A DNA stretch of 64,000 bases from Culex pipiens pallens (taxonomy: Eukaryota; Arthropoda; Insecta; Diptera; Culicidae): positions 58,074,694 to 58,138,693 of the forward strand of contig NC_068939.1 of assembly GCF_016801865.2 (NCBI RefSeq). The letters are read 5' to 3'. Of this stretch, positions 45,991 through 58,050 are shown piece by piece (the stretch's first letter is position 1; the number at the start of each line of letters is the position of its first letter). A program made the translations under genes and the position numbers. The notes beneath the pieces were generated by a model. The model was not told the DNA's origin and did not search any database. It worked only from the letters and a program-made list of their open reading frames with translations.

Positions 45991-47425
45991 GGTACTTTGG
46001 AACAGAAAAAAACATGTAGGTTTTAGGGGAAGTGGGGGGTTTTTTGCTACTAGCTTAGTATTTATACAGATTTGAAATACTTTTTTGTACAACTAAGCCG
46101 ATGCAGAATTTTTCAAAATTTATGTCTCCCCTCCTTAAAAATCGGACCTTAAAATCATCAGACAAAACTTTTTGTTGTAATACCATGGACTACAATTCTA
46201 ATTTTTATTATTTTTTAATTTCTTATGCGTACATGTGAATCTTCATAATTTTAAAGTTTTGAAATGTAATATTTTTTCGATTGACTTAACAAGTATTGTG
46301 ATTAGTTTTTAGGAGATTGCTCCGATTTTTTGTCAAATGAACTTCTTTATTTTGAATGATCGAATAATAGCAAACATTCTTCTAAAGCAACATTGAGTAG
46401 AGACAGTTGACTTTCTCTGAGTCGATATTACAGGGAACGTGGTTGGAGGAAACAATCAGGATAGTGAATTAGATAGTTGGAAAAGACTGAAAATTTGATT
46501 TGAGTAATATTGAGGAATCAGTAAACGCTATTCGGAGCATCGACATTTTTTATCAGCTTTTCTTTGCAGTCTTACTAAATGAAATCATGTTTGCATTCCC
46601 TGTCAAACCAATTTAACTGCCACTTCATACATTTGCAAAAGAAATCAGAAAATTCAAACTCGGTGTATTCAATATTTAATGATTTTTTTTTCATAGCATA
46701 ATTTTTATCATAAAAATCAGATTATTTTAGGATGCTTAAGATTTTTTCGGTCTCTACTTAATGTCACGAAATTTGATTTCGGTACAAGTTATATTTTTCA
46801 CACATTTTACTATCAACCTTTGCTTAGTTTTCTATTTGGATGTTTATTTCATGTTAAGAACAATCCTCGAAGTAGTTTGCCAGTGGTTCAAGCAGCCACT
46901 ACGACCTCCAGTGCTAATTTGCATTTTGCCTAATCCGGTAAGGCCGATGCAAATATATTTCAAAGTGTTGTCCCTCGGCTCTGGCTAAAAAAAATGAAAT
47001 AACAGGCCATAGTCTCAACATTTGCTTGGAAAAAGTATTTTAAAATACATTTTACATTAGTTCATTAGTTTCCAAAAAATGAGAGATTTGACGAAAACAA
47101 AAAAAAATAGTGAAAAGAAACTTTTTGCTATGATAAACACCGACAATTTAAAAAAAATCAAAAGGTTTATAGATTAACCCAAACATGCTAAAGAATTCTA
47201 AGCGCAGGGGAATGCATTTTAAAACGATTTCAGCTGAATGCACTTCAATTTTCATTGAAATTTTGAAGTTTTTTTTGAAAAAAATCTTTTAACCCCTGAT
47301 TTTTGAAGAGGGGGGGGGGAGGCAAAAACTTTAAATACAATTTGTAGGATCCTAACAAAAAGCTTTGTTTTTAAAGGTCGCTTAGACATGTTGCAAACTA
47401 AAAAAACACAAAGAATTTAGAAAAT
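45991..47425. other. AT-rich DNA with repeat fragments
   Basis: The block 46880-46990 (GGCCGATGCAAATATATTTC, GTGTTGTCCCTCGGCTCTGG) looks like a dispersed repeat. A G run lies at 47311-47320. No gene is seen. Confidence 0.35.
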
Positions 47426-47429
47426 ATTT

Positions 47430-48550
47430 GGGTAATTCTCTAGCAAATCACACGAAATCGAGAAAAGTTGCCCCGACCCCTCTTCGATTTGCGTGAACTC
47501 GTGATGTTTATAAGCAAACCCCTTATGTTTATATATATTTTTTTTTGGAATTGTCTGATCTACAACTCTACGGGTGCCACGATATCTCAACACTGCTTTG
47601 ACCAAATTAGCTCAAAATTTTGGTGAAGACTCGTTAAACCAGTCCTGTGTGCATGACGAAGGCCGATTTTCAAAAACTTAATTTAAAAAAAGTTAAAAAT
47701 ATTTTTTTGTTTTTCATATAAAAAATCGTCAGTATTTGATTTTTGTATTTTTTTAAAAAGCAAAATTTCAAAATCGGGCTTCGTCATGCACACGGGATAT
47801 GTCTTGGGAGTCTTCATCTCAAATTTCAGCCAATTTGGTCCATCCCATCTCGAGATATCGTGGCACCCGTAAATCAACTCGGTGTTTAGAGAAAAACGTT
47901 CACAAAGTTTGACAGTTCGCTTTGCGCATGGCAAAATTGTGAACTTAAATCGTCTCTTACTCAGTTCAGTCACGAAATATCTTCATGAAACTTTCAGGAG
48001 TGATTGAAAATCATCTTTTTAGTGAATTTAGTGAACTTTCTGTAACATGAAATTTTATGATTTTCTACATGTATGTAACCCCTTAAAATGACATTTTCCA
48101 AAAAAAAATACATTCGAGTAATGAAAAATGGCAGAGTTTTTAAAACTTTTTAAGTGTCTTTTTTTTGATGACAATAAAGTTTTTTCGGAATTCTAAGTAG
48201 GCCATCAAATTGGGCGTCTTATTTTACATAAAAGTCCCTTTGACACCAATTTTCTATCACATCACCGTTTCAGGCTGCAAATTATTCTCGATTAAATTTT
48301 CAAAAGGCCCTATCTGCATAGGAAACCCATGAGGGATAGGTTGTTTTGAAAATTTAATCTAGTATTGAAAAACACCTCTTTTTTCGCATGCTCAAAAATG
48401 AAAGGTGTCGTACCGCCCCTCCGTCACGAGATATCAAAAAACGGACCTCGGATTCGTGATCAGAGACAAAAGTTACCTCTTAGAACAAAGTTTCACGCAA
48501 ATCGAAGAGGGGTCGGGGCAACTGCTGTGTGAGTTGGCGGAGAATTACAC
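47430..48550. mobile_element. GGGTAATTCTC foldback element, rearranged, with inserted repeat
   Basis: Starts GGGTAATTCTCTAGC and ends GGAGAATTACAC. ATTT lies directly outside both ends (47426-47429 and 48551-48554), a likely 4-bp target duplication. Most of the left arm and centre is replaced by a repeat shared with 31630-31890. A small extra hairpin (about 48287-48362, TTAAATTTTCAAAA mirrored) interrupts the right arm. Confidence 0.7.
48287..48362. mobile_element. Very small hairpin insertion in the foldback arm
   Basis: Compared with the other copies, the text GCAAATTATT...GAAAAACACC is split by about 75 bp with inverted ends GATTAAATTTTCAAAA / TTTTGAAAATTTAATC. It is a tiny MITE-like insert with a possible short duplication (ATT). 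Confidence 0.6.
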
Positions 48551-48749
48551 ATTTTCAATTTGTGTTTACAAATTTGTGAGATAAATTTATAGTTTATTGA
48601 AGAATTATAAAAAATAAATTTAAGAAGTACTTTCCATAATTTTAAGGTAATATTTTCAACGTTAATTTAACATTTTTCACGTTGCGAATATTGCAATTTT
48701 TTAGCATGAAAAATCATTCAAAAAAAATCCTGGGAAATTCTAAGCAAAA

Positions 48750-48955
48750 AAAAAAACGATCGTAAAATCGCATGCACATCACCTTTGTAAGCAAAATCAT
48801 GTAATATTGTATGAGAAAACATGTACACAAAGAGCAAGTACGAGGAAAAATAGGTTTTGCAAATCCCAAAATTTACTTCAATTACAGATATTACAGGGTT
48901 TTGCTCGCAAAGCTTTTTTGTATGCGATTTTAAACAAAAAAATTTACTGTGTCGG
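48750..48955. mobile_element. Possible relative of the ACACAGC MITE
   Basis: GTAAAATCGCATGCACATC near 48761 matches the reverse complement of the right part of 13724-14079, and TGCGATTTTAAACAAAAAAA-TTTACTGTGT closes the other side near 48953. The tRNA-like core is absent. Confidence 0.4.
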
Positions 48956-49119
48956 TATATCTTTTATGTCCGAAGAGATGTGAAAAAAAATTACACCTTA
49001 AAACACATTTTTTTTCTGTGAGTAGAAATAAGGATTAAATAAAAAGGTTTATACGAAAAAAAACAACATATTTTTTATTTCAATATTTAAAACTTAAATT
49101 TGAATTCCCAAAGAAAGTG

Positions 49120-49260
49120 ACCGAGCCAAGTAGCCTAGTGGTGTAAGTGCTAAATTTGAAGTGCCAGAGCGTGCCAATGCACCTCTGGTCAAGAGACAGA
49201 AGCTTCGAGTGAACCTGTTAGTGAAGGCAAAAAATTAAGCGTAATAAAGGAAAAGAGTGA
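49120..49260 (+). other. Possible tRNA-related SINE fragment
   Basis: The text AGCCTAGTGGTGTAAGTGC resembles a tRNA A box, followed by a GC-mixed segment, but no clear B box is found. Confidence 0.3.
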
Positions 49261-49431
49261 AGGGATCAGTTTGAATACAGATTGCAACGGTATTAAATCA
49301 AAGGATTCGTACAAACAAGTTACAAATCAACAAATAAATCAATCATAAGCATATTTTTAAATAAATGCTGTGAGCAAATTAAAAAAAAAAATAACTGATC
49401 AAAATTTCTATTTACGATTATTAAAAAATAT

Positions 49432-49437
49432 TTTATT
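49432..49437 (-). terminator. Polyadenylation signal for the terminal exon candidate
   Basis: AATAAA on the minus strand, 145 bp past the TGA at 49582-49584, within AT-rich 3'-UTR-like sequence. Confidence 0.45.
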
Positions 49438-49581
49438 TGAAACAAATGAAAAATAAAAGATTCCTCAACTGCAAAATAAAATACAAGTTATGATACCGCC
49501 CATTCAAGCAAAACAGACCCTGTTAGAGCCCTCGGGCTAATCAAATTCATCGTAATCATAATTACGTGTGTAGCCTTTCAG

Positions 49582-49689
49582 TCACTTGGCGTGTTCCACC
49601 ATCATCCGGGCAACCTCTTTAGCACGTGCCACCTGTTGTCGTTCATTTCGTTTCCTATCCGGCAATCTTTGTTCATCCAAGAGACATTC
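49582..49689 (-). CDS. Candidate terminal exon of an unidentified minus-strand gene
   Basis: The minus strand reads 35 codons then TGA. The peptide ends ARAKEVARMMVEHAK and is preceded by ECLLDEQRLPDRKRNERQQV, a charged, helix-like tail of the kind seen at coiled-coil or scaffold protein ends. A possible splice acceptor GGAGCAG precedes base 49689 after a CT-rich stretch (CTTCATCCCCCTCC on the minus strand). An in-frame TAA lies 12 bases upstream of the exon start, so an intron or a break must precede the exon. AATAAA follows 145 bp after the stop. I do not recognise the protein. It could also be a pseudogene fragment. Confidence 0.45.
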   Translation of the reverse strand, partial: ECLLDEQRLPDRKRNERQQVARAKEVARMMVEHAK

Positions 49690-49739
49690 CTGCTCCAACG
49701 GTTACCGCCGGAGGGGGATGAAGTTGGTCATTGGTAATG

Positions 49740-50990
49740 TTTATTTTTATTTTATATTTATTTTTATGGAGACGCCTGGTTTCTTAGAATGATTTCATAG
49801 CATTTATACCAAAAATTTACAACATTATTCTTTCGCAGAAAATTCATTAAAATTAAATTCTTTTGATTGAAGCGTGTTCAGGAAGTCCTAATCTATCATA
49901 CCTTGACGAAACTGATGCGTTTACGGTTGATGTTCAAAATGGTCGAGATGTGTAATACACAAAATTACAAAATCCACCCAGGTTTACGGTTCCCCCTCCA
50001 CAACTGACTGTGTGCTCCACGAAGGAAGTGAACCTTTGTGTCTCAGCATTATCCCCAACGGGCGGGGGGAAGAATCGAACTGTACACACGCTCTGCATTA
50101 GACTGCGCTTGCAAAATGCATCTTTGCCTCCCACCACCGACTTTGCACCGACTACTGCAACAACATCCTGACCGATGCAAAAACGGACCCCCCCTGAGGG
50201 CTCATCGCCGCCATCGTCCTTACCGTCCTTGCGATACAGGAAGGAAGGAATCCACGGCGGTGTACTTGCACTGTTCAGGTTAGGTTAACAATGCAAGGCT
50301 GGCGCTTCTCGGAGCTACATCGAGGTCATATCGACGATGCGTTTTCGCTTTGTCTTGAGCGCCCACAACCAAATGACTCTATTTACCCCTCCTTCCCATG
50401 TGCGCAGTCAAGTTGGGAGGTCCTGCCTGCTCTCCGGAGGATCACAGGAAGAAGTTTCGCCCGAAAGGCAAACACACCGGATGTGCTCATGGACTCACGG
50501 ATTCGTGTAGTCCAGGGTCCGGCTGGCAGCTGGCAAGAAGGGAGAAAGCTTAGAGAGATGGATTGGCCGCTGGCCATCGCAGTTTGTCAGAGTCTCGGTT
50601 CGGGACACGGAGGGGTTATCGGGATGCTGGGAAGATACACGTACTCAAAATTTCAGAAGAGGAAAAGGAGATATACCACGAAATTTGAAAATAGAATTCG
50701 TAGTGAATTTAGAGTGGAATTGTTATGATTTTCTATCAATGTTACGGCCATTACATCAACATTTTAATTTTTCAAAAATATTAACTATCAGTGGCTCCGA
50801 CTTGTCCAAAATGATGAGGTGGCAAGGTTAGCTCCCAAAAAATGCGATTAAAGCAAATCAATTGGTGACAAGTATTTATTGCACTGAGACAGGCAAACAA
50901 ACGCATAAAGACATATTTTTCCTGCTTTCTAACTGTTCTAGTTTGCATCCATGACCAGAATTAAGGTAAATTACTTCATTTGTGTAGTTC
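49740..50990. other. Single-copy-like DNA with GC-rich part
   Basis: The part 49960-50660 is GC-rich. It contains a 145-codon plus-strand frame (50291-50728) of mixed composition without a domain, and a competing minus frame. No gene is called. Confidence 0.35.
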
Positions 50991-51029
50991 CCATCAAACT
51001 GACTTCCCCAGCCGAGTCATCCAAGTGTG

Positions 51030-51859
51030 CACGGAGAAAAAAGCGTTCCGAAAATCGTGAACAATGTGCCACGAAATCTGGAACAAGGTGATATTCCACG
51101 GTACGAAAACGTACCATGAACAATTTCCATGAACAATAAGCAAATCGTGAACAGGTGTTCACGAAAAATCGTAACGCCAGCAGCATAACGCTTAGCTTGT
51201 TATCGAAATCATGAACACTGTTCACGATTTCAGGGAACAACGTGGGAATGTGTTCACGATTTAAAGAACACTTTTTAAATGTGAAAAAAGGATTTGGAGC
51301 TAATAAAAAATGTTATTTAAAAGTTTTCTGGATTGTGTGTTAAAAGTTTTAAGCATATCGAACAGCCGTAGTGGGCAAAATGCAGTTTTTAACTAATAAT
51401 TTTGGTAAGAAGCCGTTACTTACTGTGACGGCGGCTTAGGGATTGCCTTTATTTTTAAAGACCAAAAAGAATTAAATCAACCCATTTACGGTCATTATAT
51501 TCACACTTAACACCATGAAATTTAGCAGAGTGTAGTTAAAATGCGACTGTTCAGTTTGAATGTTCAGTCCAGAATGTATTTCGTTTCTCAAATTGTTAAA
51601 AGGTAACTTCGATTGTCTTCAATCTTCAAATATTCCAGGCTTCTTCGATTCGGTATTTCTTCAATTATTATGTTTAAAAACGTAACGTAACGCTTCTTTA
51701 CAATCGTGAACTTTAGTTCATGATTTTTATCACTTTTGTTCATGAATACGTAGTTTTTTGTTCAAACAATTGTGCACGAGTTCACGATTACATGAACAAA
51801 TATTTTACGCAAAAACGTGCACATTTGTTCACGATTTTCAGAACGCTTTTTTCTCCGTG
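51030..51859. mobile_element. TIR element with CACGGAGAAAAAAGCG ends
   Basis: CACGGAGAAAAAAGCGTTC followed by GAAAATCGTGAAC at the left is inverted at the right end (51824-51859), a TIR of more than 30 bp with one mismatch. Internal GTTCACGA / TCGTGAAC words recur many times in both orientations. No obvious target duplication and no transposase. Confidence 0.8.
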
Positions 51860-51879
51860 ATGAGAGAATACCACCGAGG

Positions 51880-52260
51880 TGTATATTTGAGAGCGAAAAA
51901 TACTCCAGCCAGAAGTAATGAAAGAAGGAAGCAGCAGGGGGAAAAGGAAGGACGAAGGGCAAAATCGAGCTAGAGAACTGCGATCGCCCGCGGTAATCTA
52001 AACTTTAGCGATGATGACGATGATGGTGGGGCTTTTTCTCCTTCCACCCATGACTTGAGGAGACCGCGGCGGCGTCGTTGACGAACAAGACCGACGGACG
52101 TCGACGGGCAAAAGCTGATGATGACGACGACGATGCCACCGGCGGCAGTGATGGACGAATACTCCTGCTCCATGTGTACAGGAACGGACATCGTCGTCGG
52201 CCGGCGACGTCGTCGTCGCTTTTTGAGAAGAGAATTTTTAGGCATGGTGTCGAACTATTT
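51880..52260. other. GC-rich island with GAC/GTC trinucleotide repeats
   Basis: GATGATGACGATGATGG (52010) and GATGACGACGACGATGCC (52118) lie among non-repetitive GC-rich DNA. The composition resembles the block at 55.8-56.4 kb. No gene is called. Confidence 0.4.
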
Positions 52261-52316
52261 GATTAAAAATTTGATATTTAACCGATTGAAATATGTTTTT
52301 TTTTTTGTAAAAAAAA

Positions 52317-52418
52317 ACACGAAATCGGGAAAAGTTGCCCCGACCCCTCTTCGATTTGCGTGAAACTTTGTCCTGAAGGGTTACTTTTGTCCCTGATCAC
52401 GAATCCAAGGTCCGTTTT
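52317..52418. mobile_element. Fragment of the foldback element
   Basis: About 100 bp matching one outer arm segment (GTTGCCCCGACCCCTCTTCG to CCAAGGTCCGTTTTTT). Confidence 0.8.
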
Positions 52419-54085
52419 TTATAGTATATTATTGTCTTCGGCAAATTTGTAGGTATTGTTTAGGACTGATAAAAAAAATTAGTTACACAATAAAAGTGGA
52501 ATTCCCAAATCTGTATTTTTAGGTTTAGGAAATTTATTAGGGGACTTATAAAGGCATCTTTTGAGCTTCAGAGAAGTATGGACAAAAATTTGGCCACTGT
52601 ATAATATTCTTAAAAAAAAAAATTGTTTGAAAAATATATATTTCACTAAAATAAAATGTTAACATAATATTATAATTTTTAAACGAAAACTACTAAGTTT
52701 TTTTAAGTGTACTTTATCACGTTATTGCCACTTTATTGTTCAAGTTCAATTTCGAGAAAAATAATCATCAATTTTCAGGTCTATAAAAAAGTGACCATGC
52801 CCACTTCTAAAAAATCATATGACTGAGAAAATGTCCTACAAAAATGATTTAAGAAACATTAAAGATTTGCTGAGATACAACCTCACAAATATAAAGAAAC
52901 AATAAAATTTAACATTTAAAAGGGCCGAAAGTTCAATATTACTCTCACTCTCGCGCACTTTTCCGAAACAATCATAAGTTTAAGTATTATTTTATTAAAA
53001 CTGAACTATTAGTGACTAATTACTGAAAAAAGGAAAGTTAAAAAAAAAATCGTAGGGTACGTTTCGATTGCAAATTTTGAATATCATTAAAATAAAAATT
53101 ATATGCGTAAAATTAGATTTAAAAAAAAAATCAGTATTTCTTTAATTAATCGCTACTCGGCAGCCCAGAGCAGGAGGAAATAACTGGAAAAGTTCTGTTA
53201 TTGTCAAGAGGTCAGAACTTGTTATTAAAACACCCAGATAAGCTGTTATATAATAACACAAAATAATAAAAGAGATTTGTTCGAAAAATGAAACATTCTG
53301 TTTTCAAAAATTATTACTAGAAAATCCGATAACAGAGAGAAAAAATGTTTCTGATAACTCAATTGGTGAGATATGTTTTTTGCAATAGTAAATAACTGAT
53401 TATGGTATTGTTCCCGTATTTTTTAGCTCATTATAAAATTTTAATATTATTGCATGGTTCCAATAAAATATTCCATGTTTTCAAACATTGAACAAAATTA
53501 GTAAACATTGCCTGACGGCTCACAAATTTTGTTCAATATTTGATAAAATGTAAAATTTAACAGAGACCGGCAGAAAAAATACCTAAGTCAGCTGATAACC
53601 AGAATATTTGAAAGTTCTAGCAATATAAAATAATACAGCTTAAAAATTTTTCACTTTTCTATAAGTTAAGGTTCAAAGACCACATTTCACGACCAAAAAA
53701 ATGTCCTTGATAAAGTTGGTCAAAATTTTCCCATAGTTTTGGCCATATTTGAGCCGTTACAAATATTTTTGAAGTTTATGTCACCCCCCCTCCCCCCCCC
53801 CCCTTCTAAATCGGTCAAAAAAATCAGGGGGCAAAAAATATTTTTTTCAAAAAACTTAATAATTTTAATGGAAAAAGAAGTATAATAAACTGAAAATAAT
53901 TTGAAATGCATTTTCCTGCGTTTAAAATCATATTAGGCATATTTGAGATCGATCAACAATATTTTTTTTGTGAATTCTGTTGTACAATACTGTAAAAAGT
54001 TTTTCTTTTCGACAAAAAAAAATTCTCTAATACTTTGATATTTTGAAAACTAAAGATTGCAAAACATCTGGGCAGGTTTAAAATG
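52419..54085. other. AT-rich DNA with decayed repeats
   Basis: Repeat words include TCTTCGGCAAATTTGTAGGT (52433) and, in reverse, the GGTGACATAAACTT family near 53775, where a C-rich run lies at 53786-53802. No gene is seen. Confidence 0.4.
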
Positions 54086-54525
54086 TATTTTTTGCAATTC
54101 CGTCGTTAAACTACTTACTTTTCCTGTCATTCTTGAACGACGAAATAGCCTACTTTTCTGTACCAAAAATAACAGAATCGAATAGCAACACTTTTCAAAA
54201 TAAATGCTGAAAAGTTCTACTTTTCAGCACTGAAATGGGTGCTGAAAAGTTGAACTTTTCAGCACTTGTTTCGAAAAGTAACACTTTTCAGCATTTTTTT
54301 GATTTAAACGATTTATTGACAAAATACATGAAAATTTGACTTAAAATTTCACTCAATGGATGTTTTTCGGAATTGCAAAAAATGTTGAATGGAACTCGTT
54401 GCAAAACTTGAATTTTTCAGCACTCTTCGTATTTATCCAACTCGGTGAACCTCGTTGGATAAATGTACGACTCGTGCTGAAAAAATCCTCTTTTTGCAAC
54501 TTGTTGCATAAACTACTATTAAAAC
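54086..54525. mobile_element. CTGAAAAGTT repeat element, fullest copy
   Basis: Begins TTTTTTGCAATTCCGTCG and ends TTGCATAAACTACTATT. Inside, CTACTTTTCAGCAC / GTGCTGAAAAGT are inverted, and GGAATTGCAAAAAATG mirrors the left end. Related to 31890-32290 and 38100-38392. Confidence 0.75.
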
Positions 54526-55800
54526 ACTTATCTCATTCAAATGTTAAAAGCATGGCTTGTAATTTAAATTTTGATATTTTTTTATTTGTTTCCCCCCTCC
54601 CTTTGACTTTGGCCAGAGTCACATAAACTTCAAAAAATATTTGCTAAGGCCGTTGAAAAAAAATAATCAAAAATGGGTTTTGGGAAATTGGTCAGAATTT
54701 TTCCACATTCAAAGTAAAATTCAACAATAAAAAATAATATCAAATTAGGTAATGACTGCTGATTGTTTTTTAAAAGTTGGAATATCAATGACTGAATGAT
54801 ATTTCATATACCATACCTTGAGTAGTTATTGTTTTACACTCTCATAAGATCTATTCAATAACAATTTTAAGTCTAAGTGTTGGCGAAATTATCATTTTTT
54901 ATTCTCACTACCGATGATCATGATTTTCTGATAACAAAATTAGATATTTTAACAGGACTTGTTTTTAAATGACCTCCGTTTTGTTACTCCCACCTGCCTG
55001 AGGCAATTATTTAAACTAAACTGTTTTGTGGCTCACAAGATGCTTTTTTTGACAAACAACATACGAATATCGAATATGATAATAAACAGTTAAAAAGTTG
55101 GTAATCGTGTAAGTCGCGTATATAGCTGTTTATTTTTTTTTATTTTGCTGGATACACCAAATCGATCAAAAAATTCCTTCCAACGGTACAGATTTTCAAA
55201 TATTTACGTGTTACAAGCTTTTCCCGGCAAACTTCGTCCTGCCCTTTTTTGGTTTCCTGACGTTTCTTGCTTGTTTGCTAATTCAGCCTCCTGTGATCAA
55301 AATTTGATTTTACGTAACTTTTTCCATACAATTTGCCGATGCTCCGGAATCGGTTCCAGAGTGGTCAAAGTGTCAATTAGTTAACGTATAAACCTTCCTT
55401 AAGCTTATACGAACCCAACGCAACAAAGAGCACCTCGATCCGACGCTCCGTATTGAACTGATTCGCGTTCGAACAAAACCGTCGAAATTTTTTATATACA
55501 TAGAAGATTTGTGTTTGTTGTTGTTGGTGTTAGTTATTTATTACTGGCTGCTCTAATCAAACTGGACATTCGCTGCCCCATTTTTGTTTGAATAGCTGTC
55601 AAAATTGTGTGGATACATGTATCGGCAAACCAATGATGGAAAATGGGTTCTTTGGTCATAAATACATAAAAAAAGAAGATCTTGAATAATGTCCGGATTA
55701 CAATCTTAAAATATGTAAGACCGAATAATATTTAAATTAATAAAAAAAAAGTTTGATAAAGTATCTACATTTTTCAAAATTTTCCACCAATTCACACACC
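54526..55800. other. AT-rich DNA with a GC-mixed block
   Basis: The block 55141-55480 (with GGCAAACTTCGTCCTGCCC) is GC-mixed and may be a retroelement remnant. No confident gene is found. Confidence 0.3.
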
Positions 55801-56410
55801 CTGCCTTCTTCTATCAACATCCCCGTGGTCCCCGCGGGGCATTCCTAGCGAAACGTTTTCTGGACGAACAACGACGGTGGTGGCGGCTGGAGATGAGACA
55901 CTCTTCTCCGCGCCGCTCTGAGGGCTCTGAGAACGTTTGTTGCGCGACGGCGATGATGATGATATTACCGCCGGTGGCATTTTTAATTTTAGTTTCGTTT
56001 GGGTCACGACGACGACGACGACGATGTCGACAAGGCTGAATTGGTGGTGGTGGTGCCTTCAGAGTTTGCTGCTGCTGCTGCTGGCCCGAGGCTCTTTTTC
56101 CATTTCGCTTGCTTATTCTCCCTCTCTCGCGTTCCTTCTCTTCTAGTTTCGGTGAAACATTGCCCCGAGGGATCTCCGCGCGCAGCGCAAACAAGGTCGT
56201 AACCTCTTGCTCACACTACGAAGCCCGACACAGTCTAATACACAGTCATGAGTCTCTCTTCTCGGCAGAGTGGCCCCAGGGCATTCCGTGGGCCCAGCGC
56301 GTCATCATGCCGGAGTACAGACGAGGACGTCGTCGTCGTCGTGACGATGCCGCCGGTCCTTCTGGCCGTGGAGATTCTTTCCCGGTTTGAGGCGCACAAA
56401 ATGCGACGTT
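55801..56410. other. GC-rich island with trinucleotide repeats
   Basis: GATGATGATGATATTACC, (ACG)n at about 56007-56023, (GGT)n near 56044 and (TGC)n near 56069. Open frames on both strands arise from the repeats. Not called as a gene. Confidence 0.4.
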
Positions 56411-56585
56411 TTGGGAAAATGAGTTTGCTGTGAAATGAGGAAATTTTGAATGAAAAAGATTCGTTTTCACAAAATTGGTACAAACAGATAAACCTAGCTA
56501 AGAAGCTTTTTTTTATTAATATGGTTCATACTCCACAATTCTATCATGAAGTGCTTTGAAGTCATATATTTTTATTCTTAGATGA

Positions 56586-56980
56586 GTATTCTAATTGCCT
56601 CTCACCCAGTCAGTCTGGGTTCGATCCCAGACGGTCCCTGTGGCATTTTTCAAGACGAGATTTGTCTGATCACGCCTTCCACCGGACGGGAAGTAACTGT
56701 TAGCCCCGGACAAACCTAAAGGTTAGGTCGTTAGCTCAGTCCAGGTGTAGGAGCCGTCTCCCTGGGTCCTGCCTCGGTGGAGTCGCTGGTAGGCAGTTGG
56801 ACTAACAATCCAAAGGTCGTAATTTTGAATCCCGGGGTGGATGGAAGCTAAGGTGTAAAAAGAGGTTTGCAATTGCCTCAACAATCAAGTCTTCGAACAC
56901 CTAGTTTCGAGTAGGAATCTCGCGATCGAGAACGCCAAGGCAATGCTGTAGAGCGAATAATTTGATTTTGATTTTGATTA
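56586..56980 (+). mobile_element. tRNA-derived SINE, 5'-truncated
   Basis: Retains the B box GGTTCGATCCC (56618-56628) after an anticodon-like CTCTCACCCAGTC, but the A-box part is missing. The body includes a second tRNA-like block near 56785-56842 (GTAGGCAGTTGGACTAACAA). It ends GAGCGAATAATTTGATTTTG with a GATTTT repeat tail (56962-56980), typical of mosquito SINE200-like families (recalled pattern). Confidence 0.75.
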
Positions 56981-57340
56981 CATTATTATTCAGTGGCTTT
57001 TCCGGTAGGCGTACTAAGCCCAAATCCCAAATATGAGCTTGATAATTACAAAAAGAAAACTAAATTATACACTGGATTGCAGATTAAACTAGGAACACTG
57101 AGAAGTTATATTGAAAAGTTTTGGATTTTGGCTTCAAGTTTTATTAAAATTTTAGTGAAAAATTATGTTTTACTTCAATAACCAAATGAATTCTAAATCA
57201 AAAGTTTAAACAACAAAAATAATAATAACCGAATCTTCACAATCATATTTGATCATTATGTAATCTATCCCTTATAAATATATGAACTCTTCAATGCCTT
57301 AATGGATTTTTTTTTAACCTCAACCATTCCCTCAGCCCTG
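56981..57340. other. AT-rich spacer
   Basis: No gene or repeat is recognised. Confidence 0.4.
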
Positions 57341-58050
57341 GTTATTTCAACATTTGCTCACGGAACATCATCGTTGGCATAATAGATCAGGAACCTGACT
57401 CGCTGGTGACACCCATGTTATTAGTTTTTTATCGCATTCACTTTTTGCATCACACGTGCATAAAATTGGCCAACTTCATTAGTGTAAAACGCTGATGGTA
57501 AACTTTTATAAAATATTCATTGGAAATTTTCACCCACCACATCCAGTGCACCTCAACAAAATTGGATATTTATTAGTTTCGTCAAGGAGAAAATGAGTTT
57601 TCCGCTGAAAACAAGCCACTCTTCCTGGATCGGCCAATTATCGGCGGAAATTTGTCACCAAACCCGAGCGACAGTGTCTTGTAACTTGTTTTCTCTGCAA
57701 CAGGAAGACAGTCCAATAATGATTTCCGCCACGGCCGTTCTGGAAAGCAATCCTGCCCGTATGACGTACGGAATTCCTGGGAGCCGTGGGAGGAAGTGAT
57801 GATTGGACCCGCCTTGTACGGGAATAATTCGTTGTCTTGTTGCACGTCGCACGGTTCAACTTCTTTCCGGCTTTTCTCTTTTTTTTTTATCGCGCGATGT
57901 TTCATTTTTTCCCAGACAATTTATGCTTTTTTCGCCTGTAGAGCTTTTTTTCCTCGTGTTTTGCTTTGGTAATTCCGGCTGCTGTGGAGTAAAAAAGTGT
58001 CGATTTTGTCCCGTTTCACAACACTTTCCAATCAGAGTTGAAAGAAAAGT
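57341..58050. other. GC-mixed single-copy-like DNA, possible regulatory or exonic
   Basis: A good-looking acceptor (TTTTCTCTGCAACAG at 57689-57703) precedes an open frame ending in ARMTYGIPGSRGRK and a TGA, but the frame is open upstream too and no protein is recognised. No element ends are seen. Confidence 0.3.

Noticed and set aside
50291..50728. 145-codon plus-strand gene
   Set aside because: No recognisable domain, mixed composition and overlapping alternative frames.
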